A DNA stretch of 9,997 nt from Clostridia bacterium (GCA_900767815.1 CAAGAM010000234.1:1-9997), one strand, 5' to 3'. Numbered from the stretch's first letter, positions 1-5,696 are shown. Made by a program: numbers and translations. The notes: generated by a model from the sequence alone, not told the origin.

Positions 1-24
1 CGGTATTTTAAACTTTAATAATTG

Positions 25-330
25 TTATTTATTCTTCGCTTCGGCGGCCTTTTTATCGTCGTATTCTTTCACTTTCTGCTCAAGCGCGCTTCCGCCGGGA
101 ATCTCCTTGATTTCGTCGCGGGCAAAAATCAATGCGTTGTACGGTTCTTCTACAGCCTTAAAACCGCATTTGTCATTGCAAACGCTTATAGGCATAACCG
201 CTATAAGTTCCCACCCGCCTACAGCCTCACGAAGAATAACGTTTGATAAAGACGATATTTCGTTTATGGCGTCGTCTATATCTTTACCTACAACTCTCCC
301 CTGACAAGGAACTACTTTATACATTTTCAT
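25..330 (-). CDS. Small hypothetical protein, DUF4177-like
   Basis: Encodes 101 residues. I cannot assign a function. The first half (an MYKVV strand, a helix around residues 17-29, then VGGWELIAVMP at 37-47) has the strand-helix-'GWEL' pattern of small DUF4177-type proteins, but the match is weak and from memory. Two cysteines (C51 and C55, in CNDKC) could bind a metal. The last 20 residues are charged and Lys/Ala/Glu-rich, probably a disordered tail. There is no signal peptide or membrane segment. The start at 330 is supported by GAGGTG about five bases upstream and a promoter-like sequence further up. It lies left of the tRNA genes and points away from the integrase, so it is probably chromosomal flank rather than part of the mobile element. 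Confidence 0.75.
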   Translation of the reverse strand: MKMYKVVPCQGRVVGKDIDDAINEISSLSNVILREAVGGWELIAVMPISVCNDKCGFKAVEEPYNALIFARDEIKEIPGGSALEQKVKEYDDKKAAEAKNK

Positions 331-363
331 AAAAGCACCTCGATAAACCTATAATATATAAAT

Positions 364-392
364 ATTATACTATAATTTTTGAAGTTTGAAAA
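364..392 (-). promoter_or_regulatory. Putative promoter of the leftward small gene
   Basis: Read on the minus strand, TTTTCA (387-392) and TATAAT (364-369) are separated by 17 bases and lie just upstream of the start at 330. The -10 is perfect; the -35 matches consensus at four of six positions. The A/T tracts at about 390-435 could act as an UP-like element or bend the DNA. Confidence 0.5.
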
Positions 393-449
393 GAAAAAAA
401 ACCAAAATTTTAAAAAAATATAAAAATTTTTAAAACTCGCTCAATCAAA

Positions 450-478
450 TTGACATATCTTGCAAATTATAGTAAAAT
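450..478 (+). promoter_or_regulatory. Strong rightward promoter upstream of the tRNA region
   Basis: TTGACA (450-455), a 17-base spacer and TAAAAT (473-478) make a near-consensus sigma-A promoter with an expected start near 485. No protein gene follows. The first recognisable downstream features are the tRNA-Arg remnant at 541 and the intact tRNA-Arg at 739, with a terminator at 815-842. This is therefore probably the promoter of the original tRNA-Arg gene, and it may now transcribe through both tRNA copies. I see no good promoter immediately upstream of 739. Confidence 0.65.
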
Positions 479-540
479 ATATGAGCGTTAATCTTCGGGC
501 AACACGAACGCGATCACCCGTCTTAAAGACAATATAATAT

Positions 541-606
541 GCTTCTGTAGTTAAATGGATATAATAAACCCCTCCTAAGGCTGGACCTTATCCACAGAAA
601 AACACC
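541..606 (+). pseudogene. Decayed tRNA-Arg(CCT), 5' half only
   Basis: Positions 541-580 fold as the first half of a tRNA. They hold the acceptor strand GCTTCTG (541-547), a D-arm with stem GTTA (550-553) and TAAT (562-565) around an AATGGATA loop, and the anticodon loop CTCCTAA (572-578) with anticodon CCT (574-576). After GG at 579-580 the expected anticodon-stem partner is lost (C581 faces C569). The rest is too short for a variable loop and normal T-arm. A possible worn-down 3' half remains: GGA/TCC around 584-593 and CAGAA at 595-599, which pairs with five acceptor bases. The gene is either disrupted after the anticodon loop or decaying. It cannot give a normal tRNA as it stands. Confidence 0.6.
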
Positions 607-669
607 ATATATTCTGTTTTCGGGGCGGATTACAACAATATATTGCGGTTGATGGCTGCTAAATGCGTG

Positions 670-691
670 ATTGGTATTAAAATCGGTATTA
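670..691 (+). repeat. Left pair of 10-bp repeats (candidate integrase arm sites)
   Basis: ATTGGTATTA (670-679) and ATCGGTATTA (682-691) are direct repeats 12 bp apart. The exact reverse complement of the first, TAATACCAAT, occurs twice on the far side of the intact tRNA at 897-917. The size, pairing and spacing resemble arm-type sites of lambda-type tyrosine recombinases, but binding is inferred. Confidence 0.5.
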
Positions 692-738
692 TTTTTCGCA
701 TTTACCAACTTTTACATCGCGCACTAAATTTCATATTT

Positions 739-815
739 GTCCGTGTACCTCAGTAGGATAGAGGGTTCGCCTCCTAAGCGAAACGCCGTTGGTTCGACTC
801 CAATCACGGACGCCA
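739..815 (+). tRNA. tRNA-Arg (anticodon CCT)
   Basis: A complete cloverleaf can be drawn by hand. The acceptor stem is GTCCGTG (739-745) with CACGGAC (805-811), all seven pairs. The D-stem is CCTC (748-751) with GAGG (761-764). The anticodon stem is 766-770 with 778-782, around loop CTCCTAA (771-777), giving anticodon CCT at 773-775. The T-stem is 788-792 with 800-804 around TTCGACT. G812 is the discriminator base and CCA is encoded at 813-815. It decodes AGG (arginine). The recombinase gene lies about 115 bp beyond its 3' end, so this tRNA is the obvious candidate integration target. It differs from the tRNA remnant at 541 in nearly every stem, so it is not a local duplication of that gene. 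Confidence 0.95.
788..815 (+). other. Candidate attachment-site core in the tRNA T-arm and 3' end
   Basis: Tyrosine recombinases encoded next to a tRNA usually recombine within its T-arm or 3' end. The facing repeat pairs (670-691 and 897-917) are centred at about 793.5, in the T-loop. I could not find a second copy of this sequence in the window, so the other end of the element, if it exists, lies outside. The exact core is unknown. Confidence 0.35.
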
Positions 816-842
816 AAAAACCACAAGATATTGTGGTTTTTT
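815..842 (+). terminator. Bidirectional intrinsic terminator after tRNA-Arg
   Basis: CCACAA (821-826) and TTGTGG (831-836) form a stem with a four-base loop. A run of six A's before it and six T's after it extends the pairing and supplies a U-tract on either strand. It can end the tRNA transcript rightward and the integrase transcript coming leftward from 930. Confidence 0.8.
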
Positions 843-896
843 CTATTTTTTTGCCCATATATTGATTTTAAGTTTTAGAGAAAACTCCATAATCGT

Positions 897-917
897 TAAT
901 ACCAATTTAATACCAAT
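897..917 (-). repeat. Right pair of 10-bp repeats (candidate integrase arm sites)
   Basis: TAATACCAAT occurs exactly at 897-906 and 908-917, as direct repeats 11 bp apart. It is the reverse complement of ATTGGTATTA at 670-679. The pair sits between the tRNA and the stop codon of the recombinase gene, the usual place for the arm sites of an integrase. Confidence 0.5.
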
Positions 918-929
918 TTCTTTTTAAGC

Positions 930-2357
930 CTATTTTGTAAGGTTATTAAGGGCAAATACCGCTTTTTCTTGCGTGTCCGGGATAAAGTGACTGTAAACTT
1001 CGAGCGTTACCGTCGAATCGCTGTGTCCCATATATTTACTCACGGTCTGAATAGGCACGTTCTGCGACAATAACAAACTGCAATATGTATGCCTAAGTCC
1101 GTGACAAGAAACGTGTTTGAATCCGTGCTTTGCTTCAAGTTTAGTGAGCCAATGTCCCATAGTATGCGGGTATAACGGCTGCCTATCGAGTCCGACCGCA
1201 AGATAATACTCGTCTTGCTTTTCATCGAAATTATCGTCGGCAAGTCTAAACCAGTCTTTATATCTCTTCAAATCTTCCACAAGACTATCTGGCATAGGAA
1301 TATCCCTTAAAGACGTTTTTGTTTTCGGGCTTTTTTCATACACTCCGAATTGTTGGCTGACAAGCCTATTCCTGCGGACGTGCAGTATATGATTTTCCAA
1401 ATCAACGTCACTCCAACGAAGTCCGTGTAATTCGGCGTTTCTTACACCCGTCAAAAGCATAAGTTTGATACAAACTCTTTGATTGATAATATCATTCGAA
1501 AGCCCGTCGAGCATTGACAAAAATTCTTGGGCTTCTTTGAACGAAAACACTTCTTTTTCGGGGACGGCTCGCAAAGACGTGTTACTGCTTCCTGCGCCGA
1601 TTTTCGTTCCGCAAACGGGATTTTTTGCTATCCACTCATATCTGACCGCTTCGTTAAAAAGCGTTCTTAAAACTCGTCTGTAGCCCTTTATAGTTTCTAC
1701 GGCATAAGACCTTTCGTTTTTAACCGTTTCAAAGTAATCATCATAATTGAGATTATATCTTTCGCAAATAGCCTGAGCAGTTTCTTTCGTGATATGAGTA
1801 TCGTTGTGATTCATATAATACGAACGATTACGATCTATTATCCCTTCTCTTGCAAGTTGGCGAAAATTTACTTTTTTAGGCAACGGATTTTTCAGTTTTG
1901 CCGTTAATTTCAATGTTAGATTGTATTTTTTAGATGCAAACGAATTGAGAAAAAGTTGAACGTCTCTAACGGTAATTGATGAAATAGGCTTGTCATAGAG
2001 TCTTACTTCTTTTAAGTATTCGTTGAACTTTTTCTCAACTTCGCAGGCTCGTTCGTAATAGGAAATGGATAAGTTTGTTTTTATGGTTTCTTTCCATTCC
2101 GCCATTAGTTCAGGGAAGGTCAAAACTCCGGCTTTAACGGAGACATCGTGTTCTCGGTAGGCTCTTTCGAGTTCTTCCTCAAAAGCAATCGCCTCTTTGT
2201 CCAAGTATTTCTTAAACTTTGCCTCCGTTAAACCATCTTCGTTGTAAAAACGTTTTGTGTAGAGTTTTTTCTCTCCGGTTTCCAAGTCTTTTCCATAGGC
2301 TTGCATTTTGGCAACTAATTTGCCTTTTTTGTCTGTTGTGATTTTGTAGTATGCCAT
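930..2357 (-). CDS. int: Tyrosine recombinase/integrase
   Basis: A 475-residue site-specific recombinase expected to integrate and, with the upstream excisionase, excise the element. An N-terminal arm-binding domain (about 1-70) is followed by a core-binding domain (about 80-260) and the catalytic domain (about 270-475). The catalytic set is visible: R306 in LLTGVRNAEL, a beta-hairpin lysine near K345-K347, H419 and R422 in CHGLRHT, H445 in YMGHSD, and nucleophile Y455 in LEVYSHF. Residues about 163-212 interrupt the core-binding domain with a segment like a Cro/CI (XRE) helix-turn-helix. The start at 2357 is chosen because GGAGG lies eight bases upstream and the excisionase stop is one base away; a longer frame from 2420 would overlap the excisionase gene. 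It converges on the terminator at 815-842. Confidence 0.95.
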   Translation of the reverse strand: MAYYKITTDKKGKLVAKMQAYGKDLETGEKKLYTKRFYNEDGLTEAKFKKYLDKEAIAFEEELERAYREHDVSVKAGVLTFPELMAEWKETIKTNLSISYYERACEVEKKFNEYLKEVRLYDKPISSITVRDVQLFLNSFASKKYNLTLKLTAKLKNPLPKKVNFRQLAREGIIDRNRSYYMNHNDTHITKETAQAICERYNLNYDDYFETVKNERSYAVETIKGYRRVLRTLFNEAVRYEWIAKNPVCGTKIGAGSSNTSLRAVPEKEVFSFKEAQEFLSMLDGLSNDIINQRVCIKLMLLTGVRNAELHGLRWSDVDLENHILHVRRNRLVSQQFGVYEKSPKTKTSLRDIPMPDSLVEDLKRYKDWFRLADDNFDEKQDEYYLAVGLDRQPLYPHTMGHWLTKLEAKHGFKHVSCHGLRHTYCSLLLSQNVPIQTVSKYMGHSDSTVTLEVYSHFIPDTQEKAVFALNNLTK

Positions 2358-2358
2358 T

Positions 2359-2553
2359 TTATACCTCCGTATTGTCTGTTTTGATTGCGATATAATCCAA
2401 GAGGCTTTGCATATCAACAAGAACCTTGTTGCCGGCAGTCAGACACTTAATTTTGCCTTGTTTACACCAAGTTCGGATAGTGTGAACAGTGATGGCAGTT
2501 TCTGCGTCTTCGGCTTTGATTATATCGAATGCTTTTTTGATGCTTCTTAACAT
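2359..2553 (-). CDS. xis: Excisionase-like winged-helix DNA-binding protein
   Basis: A 64-residue protein. Residues about 17-57 have the pattern of the MerR/excisionase helix-turn-helix: VHTIRTWCKQGKIKCLTAG, then KVLVDMQSLLDYI. That is a helix-turn-helix, a short basic wing, and a hydrophobic 'V-D-x-x-S-L-L-D-Y' ending typical of small excisionases. The role inferred from family and position is to bend DNA at the attachment site and favour excision. AGGAGG lies about ten bases before the ATG. The stop is one base before the integrase start and the integrase ribosome binding site lies inside this gene, so the two are co-transcribed and probably translationally coupled. Helix-turn-helix proteins of this size could also regulate their own operon. 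Confidence 0.85.
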   Translation of the reverse strand: MLRSIKKAFDIIKAEDAETAITVHTIRTWCKQGKIKCLTAGNKVLVDMQSLLDYIAIKTDNTEV

Positions 2554-2585
2554 TTGCCTTGAACCTCCTTTTGTTGAATTGAAGT

Positions 2586-2909
2586 CTATCGGACGATGAT
2601 TTCCATATCGCTCGCTAACTTCTGAATCAACGTTAGCACACTTCGAGAAAAAAGTGTGAATGGTTGAAAGTCTACTTTCAAGGCATATTTTCCACTTTCA
2701 ATGGATAAACACCCCTCGGGCGAGATGCCAACAATGGCATCCGAAGGGTTGAACAATGGTTCGTGCCGAATCACCACCTTGCATTTTTCATTTTGTCTTT
2801 CGACAGGGGGCGAGAATAATCGAATGCAGCGACTTGTCAAGGAAAAAGCGGAGCGACGAACAAAAAATAGCATAGTGATAGTTTTTATTTTTTCTTCAAA
2901 ATATGCCAT
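2586..2909 (-). CDS. Doubtful open frame upstream of xis
   Basis: A 107-codon open frame lies on the same strand as xis and int and ends 32 bases before xis. I do not recognise it. There is no ribosome binding site before the ATG at 2909 or the internal ATG. The first half covers one arm of a long inverted repeat (2780-2869) and the middle covers a strong hairpin (2711-2749), so the reading frame may be a by-product of structured DNA. In its favour, the C-terminal half (about residues 60-107) has a protein-like mix of residues, and its position upstream of xis would fit a small operon member. Conservation of the frame is the deciding test. Confidence 0.2.
   Translation of the reverse strand: MAYFEEKIKTITMLFFVRRSAFSLTSRCIRLFSPPVERQNEKCKVVIRHEPLFNPSDAIVGISPEGCLSIESGKYALKVDFQPFTLFSRSVLTLIQKLASDMEIIVR
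2664..2681. repeat. Perfect palindrome, 8-bp arms
   Basis: TTGAAAGT (2664-2671) and ACTTTCAA (2674-2681) are exact inverted repeats separated by two bases. A related half-site, CACTTTCAATGG, follows at 2693-2704. The form suits a dimeric repressor operator controlling the xis-int operon, or a small hairpin. The bound protein is unknown. Confidence 0.55.
2711..2749. repeat. Long hairpin in the xis-lexA interval
   Basis: GATGCCA (2724-2730) and TGGCATC (2735-2741) pair perfectly around ACAA. Outside an asymmetric loop, CCCT (2713-2716) pairs with AGGG (2745-2748); an alternative pairs TCGG (2716-2719) with CCGA (2741-2744). No T-run follows, so it is not an ordinary terminator. It could be an RNA structure or a DNA cruciform recognised by an element protein. 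Confidence 0.55.
2780..2869 (+). repeat. Inverted repeat, arm 1
   Basis: This arm matches the reverse complement of 2960-3032. It has the block TTTTGTCTTTCG (2791-2802), a G5 run (2806-2810), then 2817-2842 (22 of 26 identical to the other arm) and ACAAAAAATA (2860-2869). It differs from arm 2 by small gaps and one insertion of about 17 bases (between 2843 and 2859). The divergence says these are old copies of one conserved sequence, not a recent duplication. Confidence 0.6.
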
Positions 2910-2959
2910 ACGGTTGTCATCAATTGTATGTTAAGATGTTTTTACCTTTGGAATCGGAT

Positions 2960-3032
2960 TATTTTTTGTGAGCCTTGACCAGTCGATGCAGGCGATTAGG
3001 CTATACCCCCGAAAGACAAAAGGAATTTGCGG
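2960..3032 (-). repeat. Inverted repeat, arm 2
   Basis: On the minus strand this repeats arm 1 in the same order: CGAAAGACAAAA on the plus strand at 3010-3021, C5 at 3006-3010, the 26-base block at 2973-2998, and TATTTTTTGT at 2960-2969. The 90-base spacer between the arms (2870-2959) is AT-rich and has no recognised feature. Confidence 0.6.
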
Positions 3033-3108
3033 ATAATGTTACAATCAAACACCCAAATTTGAAGTTTTTATCATTCTTAAAAATTTTTCGTTTTATCACT
3101 TTATCCCC

Positions 3109-3137
3109 TTGACTTTTAAGTTATGTTTGGATATAAT
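3109..3137 (+). promoter_or_regulatory. Promoter of the lexA-polymerase operon
   Basis: TTGACT (3109-3114), 17 bases and TATAAT (3132-3137) make a near-perfect sigma-A promoter. The expected start, near 3144, is about 45 bases before the lexA ATG. It is the only strong promoter seen for the rightward genes 3188-5696. Confidence 0.85.
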
Positions 3138-3145
3138 AAAAACAC

Positions 3146-3171
3146 CTAAATGAGAAACGAAACTCGTTTAG
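3146..3171. promoter_or_regulatory. Candidate LexA-type operator
   Basis: CTAAATGAG (3146-3154) and CTCGTTTAG (3163-3171) are inverted repeats with one mismatch; within them AAACGA-N3-TCGTTT is exact. It begins about nine bases after the -10, where a bound dimer would block transcription. It is not the usual Gram-positive box (GAAC-N4-GTTC), which fits a diverged repressor binding its own operator. That the downstream LexA binds here is inferred. Confidence 0.5.
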
Positions 3172-3187
3172 ACAAAAGGAGGCACCA

Positions 3188-3796
3188 ATGAGAAGCAAAA
3201 ACGAACAAACTCTCAATAACATATTGAAGTTGATAAACGATTGCTACTTTGAAAGTGGCACATATCCGACTTTTCAACAAATCGCGGCCGAAGTCGGCTT
3301 GTCCGTTCCTCAAACATATAGATATGTGGACGAGCTTATAAAGCGTGGCGACCTTGAAAAGAACGGAAGATATGGCGACTTGCAAACAAAGGAAATCGTA
3401 AATTCTCTTTGCAGTCATAATCGGTTGCCTATCGTCGGTGAAGTCGCCTGCGGAACTCCTATTCTTGCTGAAGAAAATATAGAATGTTTCGTTACGTTTT
3501 CTCGTGAACTCTTGGGTGGCGGAAAATTCTTTATTCTTCGTGCGAAAGGCGAAAGTATGATAAATGCAGGTATCGAGGACGGCGATTTAGTTATTGTTCG
3601 TCAACAGGACACGGCGGAAGAAGGTCAAATTGTCGTTGCTCTTATTGAAAATGAGGCAACTTTGAAACGTTATTATATTGATAGAAGGCGTCACAAAGTT
3701 CGCTTACACCCGGAAAACGACGAAATGAAAGATATGTATTTTGATGAAGTAGCCATTCAAGGCATTGCGGTGAAAATACTAAAGGACGCAAAATAG
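3188..3796 (+). CDS. lexA: LexA-family self-cleaving SOS repressor
   Basis: A 202-residue repressor, the usual LexA length. Residues about 5-65 form a winged helix-turn-helix (TYPTFQQIAAEVGLS, then PQTYRYVDELIKRGDLE); the recognition helix differs from housekeeping LexA. Residues about 80-200 are the S24 peptidase domain. The cleavage site is C88-G89 in GEVACGTP (Cys-Gly rather than Ala-Gly), the nucleophile is S123 in AKGESM, and the general base is K160 in ATLKRYY, so autocleavage should be intact. On RecA activation it would cut itself and free the promoter at 3109. AGGAGG (3177-3182) fixes the start. It is four bases from the polymerase gene, so it is probably a dedicated regulator of this cassette rather than the host's main LexA, though that cannot be excluded here. 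Confidence 0.93.
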   Translation: MRSKNEQTLNNILKLINDCYFESGTYPTFQQIAAEVGLSVPQTYRYVDELIKRGDLEKNGRYGDLQTKEIVNSLCSHNRLPIVGEVACGTPILAEENIECFVTFSRELLGGGKFFILRAKGESMINAGIEDGDLVIVRQQDTAEEGQIVVALIENEATLKRYYIDRRRHKVRLHPENDEMKDMYFDEVAIQGIAVKILKDAK

Positions 3797-3800
3797 GAGT

Positions 3801-5072
3801 ATGGAAAAACAACGGACTTATGTTTGTATAGATATGAAATCGTTCTACGCATCGGTTGAGTGTGCCGAACGTCATTTGAGTCCGTTTGAAACAAATCTTG
3901 TTGTTGCGGATGAAACACGCGGGAAAGGAGCAATCACTCTTGCAATCTCTCCCAAGATGAAGTCGTTGGGTGTAAAAAATCGTTGTCGTTTATTTGAAAT
4001 CCCACAAAATATGGACTACATAATCGCGATGCCGCGAATGAGTTTATACATAAAATATTGTGCCGATATTTTTGAGATTTATCTCGATTATTTCTCACAA
4101 GACGACATCCATCAATACTCTATTGACGAGGCGTTTATTGACGTTACGGACTATTTGCCGATTTATCATCTTTCAGCAAAAGATCTTGCGAAGAAACTAA
4201 TCAATGAAATAGCCGTCAGAACTCATATTCCGGCAACTTGCGGAATAGGCTCAAATCTTTATCTCGCGAAAATCGCTCTTGATATTACGGCTAAGCATTG
4301 CAAAGACCATATTGGAGAATTGACAGAAGAAACATTCAAAGAAACGCTATGGCATCATAGACCGATAACCGATTTTTGGAATATTGCAAACGGCATTGCG
4401 ACAAGGCTTGCAAGATACGGCATTTATGATATGAAAGGCATTGCCGATGCGCCAGAAGATTTAATGTATCGGCTCTTTGGTAAGAACGCAAAAATTATAA
4501 TAGATCACGCAAACGGTAAAGAGTCTTGCACGATAACGGACATTAAGAGTTATAAAAGCAAATCTAAATCTATTTCTAACTCTCAAATTCTTTTCAGTGA
4601 CTATGATTACGATAAAGCCCTGCTCGTCTTGCAGGAAATGGCGTTGAACGGATGCCAAAGATTACTTCGAGAACATTTAATTGCAAGCCACGTCGGTATA
4701 ATGGTCGGATATTCAAAAGATGTTATACCTGCTACCGGCGGGACAATTAAAATGGCGAATGCAACTAACCTATATTCACACATCAAGGAATATGTAAACA
4801 GGCTTTATGAAGAAAATACTGTCAACGGATACCTGATAAGGCGTTTAGGGATAAGTTTTAGTGGACTTGCCGACGAGTCTGCCGAAGGATATGACCTTTT
4901 TACAGACTTTGAAGCAATAGAGAGAGAACGCAGGCTTGAAAATACCGTTCTTGCCATAAAAGACAAGTTTGGTAAAAATGCAGTGTTACGCGGTTTCGAT
5001 TTAGCGGACGGCGCAACACAAATTACGAGAAATAAACTAATCGGAGGACATAATGGCGGCGAAGAAATTTGA
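3801..5072 (+). CDS. Y-family translesion DNA polymerase (UmuC/UvrX type)
   Basis: A 423-residue error-prone polymerase that copies across damaged template bases. Metal-binding residues are D11 in CIDMKSFYASVE and D109-E110 in YSIDEAF. Steric and fingers motifs follow in AISPKMKSLG (about 48-57). The thumb helix-hairpin-helix (about 180-240) and little-finger domain (about 255-400) follow in normal order, and the length is typical. The C-terminus (GATQITRNKLIGGH) resembles Bacillus phage SPbeta UvrX and YqjW. No canonical QLxLF clamp motif is seen at the C-terminus. The ribosome binding site overlaps the lexA stop, and the last 20 bases overlap the next gene, so expression should be coupled to LexA control. 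Confidence 0.93.
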   Translation: MEKQRTYVCIDMKSFYASVECAERHLSPFETNLVVADETRGKGAITLAISPKMKSLGVKNRCRLFEIPQNMDYIIAMPRMSLYIKYCADIFEIYLDYFSQDDIHQYSIDEAFIDVTDYLPIYHLSAKDLAKKLINEIAVRTHIPATCGIGSNLYLAKIALDITAKHCKDHIGELTEETFKETLWHHRPITDFWNIANGIATRLARYGIYDMKGIADAPEDLMYRLFGKNAKIIIDHANGKESCTITDIKSYKSKSKSISNSQILFSDYDYDKALLVLQEMALNGCQRLLREHLIASHVGIMVGYSKDVIPATGGTIKMANATNLYSHIKEYVNRLYEENTVNGYLIRRLGISFSGLADESAEGYDLFTDFEAIERERRLENTVLAIKDKFGKNAVLRGFDLADGATQITRNKLIGGHNGGEEI

Positions 5073-5388
5073 TGACGTTAATAGAGCGGCACAGTTTCTT
5101 CCATTCGATGCTTTGAAAGGTCTGTCGGAAGAAATTCAAAGCCGTATAGAAAAGCGTTCTCGCATTGAACGCAAAGAACTTTCCGAAGAACGACAAGAAG
5201 AGATTTCTTCCGTTCTATGTAAAATTAACAAAGGAACGACCGTTAAAGTTGAATTTTATTCGTGCGGTCATTACTACGAAGAAGAAGGTCTTGTCCTGTG
5301 CATCAATTTCCCTTATCATTATTTGATAATAGGACAAGAGAAAATCTTCTTTGACGATATTTACGAAATCTGCATAGTGGCAAAGTAA
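5053..5388 (+). CDS. YolD-family protein, polymerase partner
   Basis: A 111-residue YolD-like protein. The N-terminal signature is FDDVNRAAQFLPFDALKGL (residues about 6-24), followed by a basic helix (about 25-55) and a beta-rich C-terminal half (about 60-110), as in the family. YolD-type proteins are repeatedly encoded directly after UvrX/YqjW polymerases and have been proposed to play a UmuD-like accessory role; that is a family-level proposal, not something seen here. QFLPF at 14-18 resembles a weak sliding-clamp motif. The start at 5053 has GGAGG six bases upstream and lies inside the end of the polymerase gene, an overlap that suggests coupled translation and a fixed ratio of the two proteins. 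Confidence 0.9.
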   Translation: MAAKKFDDVNRAAQFLPFDALKGLSEEIQSRIEKRSRIERKELSEERQEEISSVLCKINKGTTVKVEFYSCGHYYEEEGLVLCINFPYHYLIIGQEKIFFDDIYEICIVAK

Positions 5389-5525
5389 GAGAGCCCCGTC
5401 TTATTCGTTACTATTCATATTTAGGCACAAAAGATAATCTTCCTGCGATATGGGATTACCCAACCCTATCAATGCAGTGGGTTAAATACAACTCTTTGTG
5501 TGTCATGGGGAAAGGAGGTTGAATT
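5389..5525 (+). other. Interval between yolD and zinc-ribbon gene: open frame without a clear start
   Basis: The frame ending at the TGA at 5519-5521 is open from the yolD tail for about 45 codons and reads like protein (RLIRYYSYLGTKDN, then LPAIWDYPTL, ending CVMGKGG). The only ATGs in it are at 5472 and 5502. It may be the worn end of a lost gene. A weak hairpin, AACCC (5462-5466) with GGGTT (5479-5483), is also present. The ribosome binding site of the next gene is at 5513-5518. Confidence 0.3.
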
Positions 5526-5696
5526 TTGGAGACGAGTTCTAACCCTGTTCCTTTCGTATGTCCTTGTTGTCATAAAAAGACTACGGGCTATCAACGAAAA
5601 GACGGCGCAATCCTTGTTGTTTGTCATCGCTGTAAAGCGAAGATATTCAGTAAACAGCATAACAAAGAAATCCTGATTAAAATCAAGATGGACTAA
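5526..5696 (+). CDS. Small zinc-ribbon protein, cysteine-rich KTR-like
   Basis: A 56-residue protein starting with TTG. Two CxxC knuckles are visible: C12-x-x-C15 (VCPCCHKKT) and C33-x-x-C36 (VCHRCKAK), 17 residues apart, then a basic tail ending IKIKMD. The order 'CPxC-x-KT…CxxCK' and the size resemble the cysteine-rich KTR proteins carried by Tn916-like and other Gram-positive conjugative elements; this is by eye. It probably folds around one zinc ion and may bind nucleic acid or a protein partner; its role is unknown. AGGAGG (5513-5518) lies seven bases before the TTG, and there is no ATG in a sensible position. It is likely co-transcribed with the SOS cassette. Confidence 0.75.
   Translation: METSSNPVPFVCPCCHKKTTGYQRKDGAILVVCHRCKAKIFSKQHNKEILIKIKMD

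Noticed and set aside
533..538. TATAAT just before the tRNA remnant
   Set aside because: No -35 sequence at the right distance, and initiation would fall inside the tRNA; the promoter at 450-478 is much better.
541..606. Group I intron splitting tRNA-Arg(CCT) after the anticodon loop
   Set aside because: Such introns are known in bacterial tRNA-Arg(CCU), but no matching 3' exon ending CAGAAGC follows, and I see no intron core in the next 200 bases.
523..708. Minus-strand 61-codon frame
   Set aside because: It crosses the tRNA remnant and part of the repeat pair, has no ribosome binding site, and the protein is unlike any family I know.
2701..2934. Plus-strand 77-codon frame in the xis-lexA interval
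   Set aside because: It has no ribosome binding site and runs over the hairpin and the inverted-repeat arm; it looks like translated non-coding repeat.
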